Source of the DNA: Xenopus tropicalis
Lineage: Eukaryota > Chordata > Amphibia > Anura > Pipidae
Assembly: GCF_000004195.4 (NCBI RefSeq)
Contig: NC_030683.2
Coordinates: 70,651,764-70,715,763 of the forward strand
DNA: 64,000 nt
Direction: 5' to 3'
The stretch's first letter is position 1, and each line of letters starts with the position of its first letter. Below are positions 60,949 to 64,000 of this stretch, one piece after another. Made by a program: the position numbers and the translations under genes. The notes below the pieces were generated by a model. It made no database searches. It was not told the DNA's origin and saw nothing but the letters and a program-made list of their open reading frames with translations.

Positions 60949-61408
60949 GGGGCACATTCATCAAAGTACAACAGGTCCGAATACAAAAAGATCATAATTT
61001 TTTTTAAAGGTTACAAATCTGCATATCTTCTTCGACTTTTTTTTTGTACATTTGCGCAAGTTTTTTGTACTTTGCGACAAAATGCACGTAAAAATCGTAT
61101 TGTCGTGCCGAGTACGAAAGTTTCGGATTCATTCAAGCTTCATTATCGTGACTTTCCTTGGGCCAGGTTGGAGTTGCAGAGTGCCATTGAGTCCTAGGGG
61201 AGGCTTCCAAAATCATGCACAGAAGGATCAAAGTCAGAAAGGTTTTCCTGCAGTTAATGATCGTTCAGATACGAAAAAAATCGTACTTTTCGGACATTAT
61301 ACGATAAGATGCAATTTTTTCGCATTTCAAGATACAAATTTTCTAATACGATTTTTTTGTATCGTGCTTTTTAAAGGTACGAAAATCGTATTTTGATAAA
61401 TCTGCCCC
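60949..61408. mobile_element. Palindromic MITE, GGGGCACATTCATCAAAGTAC family
   Basis: GGGGCACATTCATCAAAGTA at the left and TTTTGATAAATCTGCCCC at the right. It shares CAGAGTGCCATTGAGTCCTA with the copy at 43210. Only three bases separate it from the previous MITE. Confidence 0.88.
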
Positions 61409-61499
61409 ATAGTGACGATTATCAGTAAATGGTCAGTATTGTCTATTCTAGTAGCCATGACAAGTATTTGCTACTATTAGCTTCGTATGTCTTCACCCT

Positions 61500-63741
61500 T
61501 AAACAGACAACTTGAAAGCTACAGAGGTATATTCTGTTGTTTACTCAGTGGGAATAATTAATTTCTTCCAGCACTAATCAGGCCAAGAGGAAAGAACTAT
61601 GCTCTCTATACTCAAATATTGCAGCATTTTAGCTAAGATGTGTTGCTATGGTTAGTGTTTCCTTAAGAAGAGGGACAGAAATGTGAACTGTTTCTTAAAC
61701 GAACTTTGTGTCTGTTTGCAAGCAAGTTATAACAGCATATATACTTGTTATTTAAATAAGTAGTTCTGCAAAGCAATCACCTAAAACTAATCAAGCCAGG
61801 TTTTCTATGGATTTGTGTCTCATGGTTAATTGACTTGCTAAATTGAATTCAGAATGTTTTGTCCCTATGACTTTATTGACAACTAATAGTGTTGAATACT
61901 GTGGCATGTTTGCAGTAGTACCTCAACCAACAAAACCTTTACTGAACTGTAAAGCGCCACTCACAATTTCCAATTTAAAGTAAGTTAGATTTTTTACCTC
62001 TGATTTTTGTCTTATGGTCTGCAGAATCTCATTCTAAAATTGCTAAAACATATATAACCTGTACATTAAATGCCAAACAAAAGACAGAGGTGCTGTGGAG
62101 AATGTATATTGCTCAAAAAAGTTGCATCACTAGGAATACCCAATTCCACAGTATACCTGCATTTTTGGATTCCAGAGCAGCTTCATTTCAAATTATTTGT
62201 CCTGAATTTCCTAGCGGGGAAACTAATGGCAATAAAGGGAGTTGGCCTTTCCACCAGTGTTTCCCTTTAATGCCGGTGGAAAGGCTTTTCAGAGAGATTA
62301 GTCACCCACTGTAGGAGAAACTTATCCAGGTGACTGACCTCCCTGTGGGGCATTAGCCTTACAAAGACCCTGATGTACTTAACTTTTTAGATAAAAAATC
62401 AGAAAAGCTTGCAAGCCCTAGAGTAGACCCCCAAAGTGCTTAATCAGTAACTGATCTTGTTGGGTTTTCAATGGAAACAAAAAATGTGCCACAGAAAACA
62501 GATCTATGTATGCTACAATAGCACATTGATCATTAATACTTGTACCCAGCGTGAAATGAACTGTAACAAAGTTTTACCCTGTGTAAGAGAGACCTTAGAT
62601 TTTAACTTGTCAATATATGTTAAAGTTCCAATTATCTTGAGATTTCTTATCTGCCATCATGGCACCAGAATTTTAATTAATAGTATGCCTTTAGTGGGTG
62701 ATCTTATTAAATATTTTCCTAATCTGTGCAGACTCATCAACAAAAGACTGCCATCATGGCCTGCTGTGATCATTGCCCAACTGGATTTTCCAGCTTTGTT
62801 GTATATGCTTGAGACTTGATGAGATAGTAATGTTGAAGTAAACTTTACTGGCTAAATAAACAGGCCAATGGCCCGCTGTGTGAAGTATGGCCTAAGAGGG
62901 CAGACAATATAATGGTGGTGTATGGCTAGATTTAGGTTTATGGAAAAACAATTATTTTATCATCTCAGTAAGCATGGAGGTATTCAAATTCCCCTGCAGA
63001 CGGCAACATTACACTGATTTAAATTTGAAACACATTGTGTATGTCAAGCATTGCTTACTTCCCTTTCAATTCAGTGCTGTTGTCAGTGGGATGCAAAGAT
63101 ATCCCACCATCATCAATTCCATTATGAGATAAATGTGTTATATTGGTATGTATGGAAAAGTGGTTCTTAGGATTAGGGCATGAGACAAACTGATGATAGT
63201 GCTGGGTAATATATTTATTTATGTATATATCCATGATTTAGCATGATATACTTAAAATCAGAATAATAAAAGTTATGCCTTTGGTGATAAGGATGTTCAC
63301 AGAAAAAGTAAGAGATCTTTTCATTCAATTCTTTGTTTAGAAGTAATACATTTTGATGCATAAAGGTCTGTTTATGAGAATTATGGCTGAAGAAGCTTTG
63401 GCAGTATTTTGCTACATTTTCTATCAGTGATAATCAGATTAAGGAAACAAAGTCAGCCAAAGACACCTTCCTCTTGTTTGACTGCTAAGCGTTCCTCTGG
63501 ATGAAGGCCAAGTTGAGTAAATCTGTTTCAAACTACTTATTGTTACTGAGAGAAGCTACAGGAATATGGGTGCTGAACATGCCAGTAGGTTTACACCCAG
63601 CAGGCCAGTGACAATAGTTCAATGCCTCGGTTATATGTCATTGTGTTTATATGTCATTGTGTTTGTAAGCAACTGGTCTGTTTTTGTGGGTGCTATTTCT
63701 TTTATTTTGGGGCCAAAAACATTAAAGACAAAACTAACACA

Positions 63742-63742
<1 letters not shown>
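61500..63742. other. Intronic stretch without a recognised feature
   Basis: The inverted words CCTTTCCACC and GGTGGAAAGG near 62247-62283 suggest a small MITE remnant. Otherwise nothing is supported. Confidence 0.4.
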
Positions 63743-63789
<47 letters not shown>

Positions 63790-63808
63790 GTGTATATATA
63801 TATTTGTT
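63743..63808. repeat. (TA)n microsatellite
   Basis: Long TA run with a single ACGTG interruption near the right end. Confidence 0.95.
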
Positions 63809-64000
63809 GCACATAAATGCCATTGTACAACTGATTGCTTTTTTTAATTTAAGATGTGTCCTAAAATACAAATACAAAACTAATACAAAATACAATATAA
63901 AAGTAATCCCAATACAACATTATTAAGTCCAGTGCACCACTAGATGGTTCTTGCATGATCTCCCGTGCACATTGCTATTCTGATTTTGTATCTACCCCAG

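Larger units (their letters stand above)
60328..61499. mobile_element. TIR element split by two nested MITEs
   Basis: AGGGTGAAGACACATGGAGCT at the left and GCTTCGTATGTCTTCACCCT at the right are inverted ends. The element's own sequence is only about 60328-60437 and 61409-61499. Two MITEs (60438-60945 and 60949-61408) fill the middle. Confidence 0.8.

Noticed and set aside
45922..64000. Search for the upstream KIRREL3 exons (Ig1, Ig2, first half of Ig3)
   Set aside because: No matching segment with a donor in the required phase was recognised. I cannot exclude having overlooked one by eye.

Overview
This is vertebrate chromosomal DNA, almost certainly from a clawed frog (Xenopus, more likely X. 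tropicalis than X. laevis, though I cannot settle that from sequence alone). It is AT-rich, has no bacterial-style gene packing, and is full of repeat families I recognise as typical of Xenopus: TTAA-flanked T2/Kolobok-type MITEs, hAT-type MITEs, CR1 and L2 LINEs, a Tc1-type transposon, a piggyBac-like element resembling Uribo/TxpB, and (TA)n-bounded foldback elements.

The only host gene I can support lies on the minus strand. It is a central part of KIRREL3 (NEPH2/kin of IRRE-like 3), a five-immunoglobulin-domain adhesion receptor. Five exons are readable in order: 45773-45921, 44273-44400, 42829-42955, 25575-25675 and 19084-19282. All have AG acceptors and GT donors, and their phases agree, giving one 704-nt open reading frame from the second half of Ig3 to the end of Ig5. 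The introns between them are 1372, 1317, 17153 and 6292 bp. The upstream exons (Ig1, Ig2, first half of Ig3) and the downstream exons (juxtamembrane, transmembrane, cytoplasmic tail) were not found and probably lie outside the window. The 64 kb is therefore essentially all KIRREL3 exon plus intron.

Layout: 1-19 kb is the intron downstream of the Ig5 exon. It holds a Tc1 transposase pseudogene (4.87-5.5 kb), several MITEs, a degraded CR1 LINE (14.4-16.1 kb) and a cluster of (TA)n-bounded foldback elements (16.1-18.2 kb). The 19.3-25.6 kb intron holds two more long palindromes (23.2-23.8 kb) and a nested foldback. The 25.7-42.8 kb intron is dominated by a 6.86-kb piggyBac-like element (25787-32646) built largely of tandem units of about 394 bp, followed by CR1 and L2 remnants. 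From 42.8 to 46 kb lie three closely spaced Ig exons with small MITEs between them. From 46 to 64 kb is upstream intron with nested MITEs and inverted repeat pairs.

I found no undescribed gene system. The most interesting non-gene structure is a short hairpin core (GAGAAAGG, stem-loop, CCGAAACGT) that recurs in at least seven otherwise different (TA)n-bounded foldback elements. It resembles the hammerhead-ribozyme region of Penelope-like retroelements but has a non-canonical catalytic box. The satellite-bearing piggyBac-like element with a row of hairpins at one end is the second.
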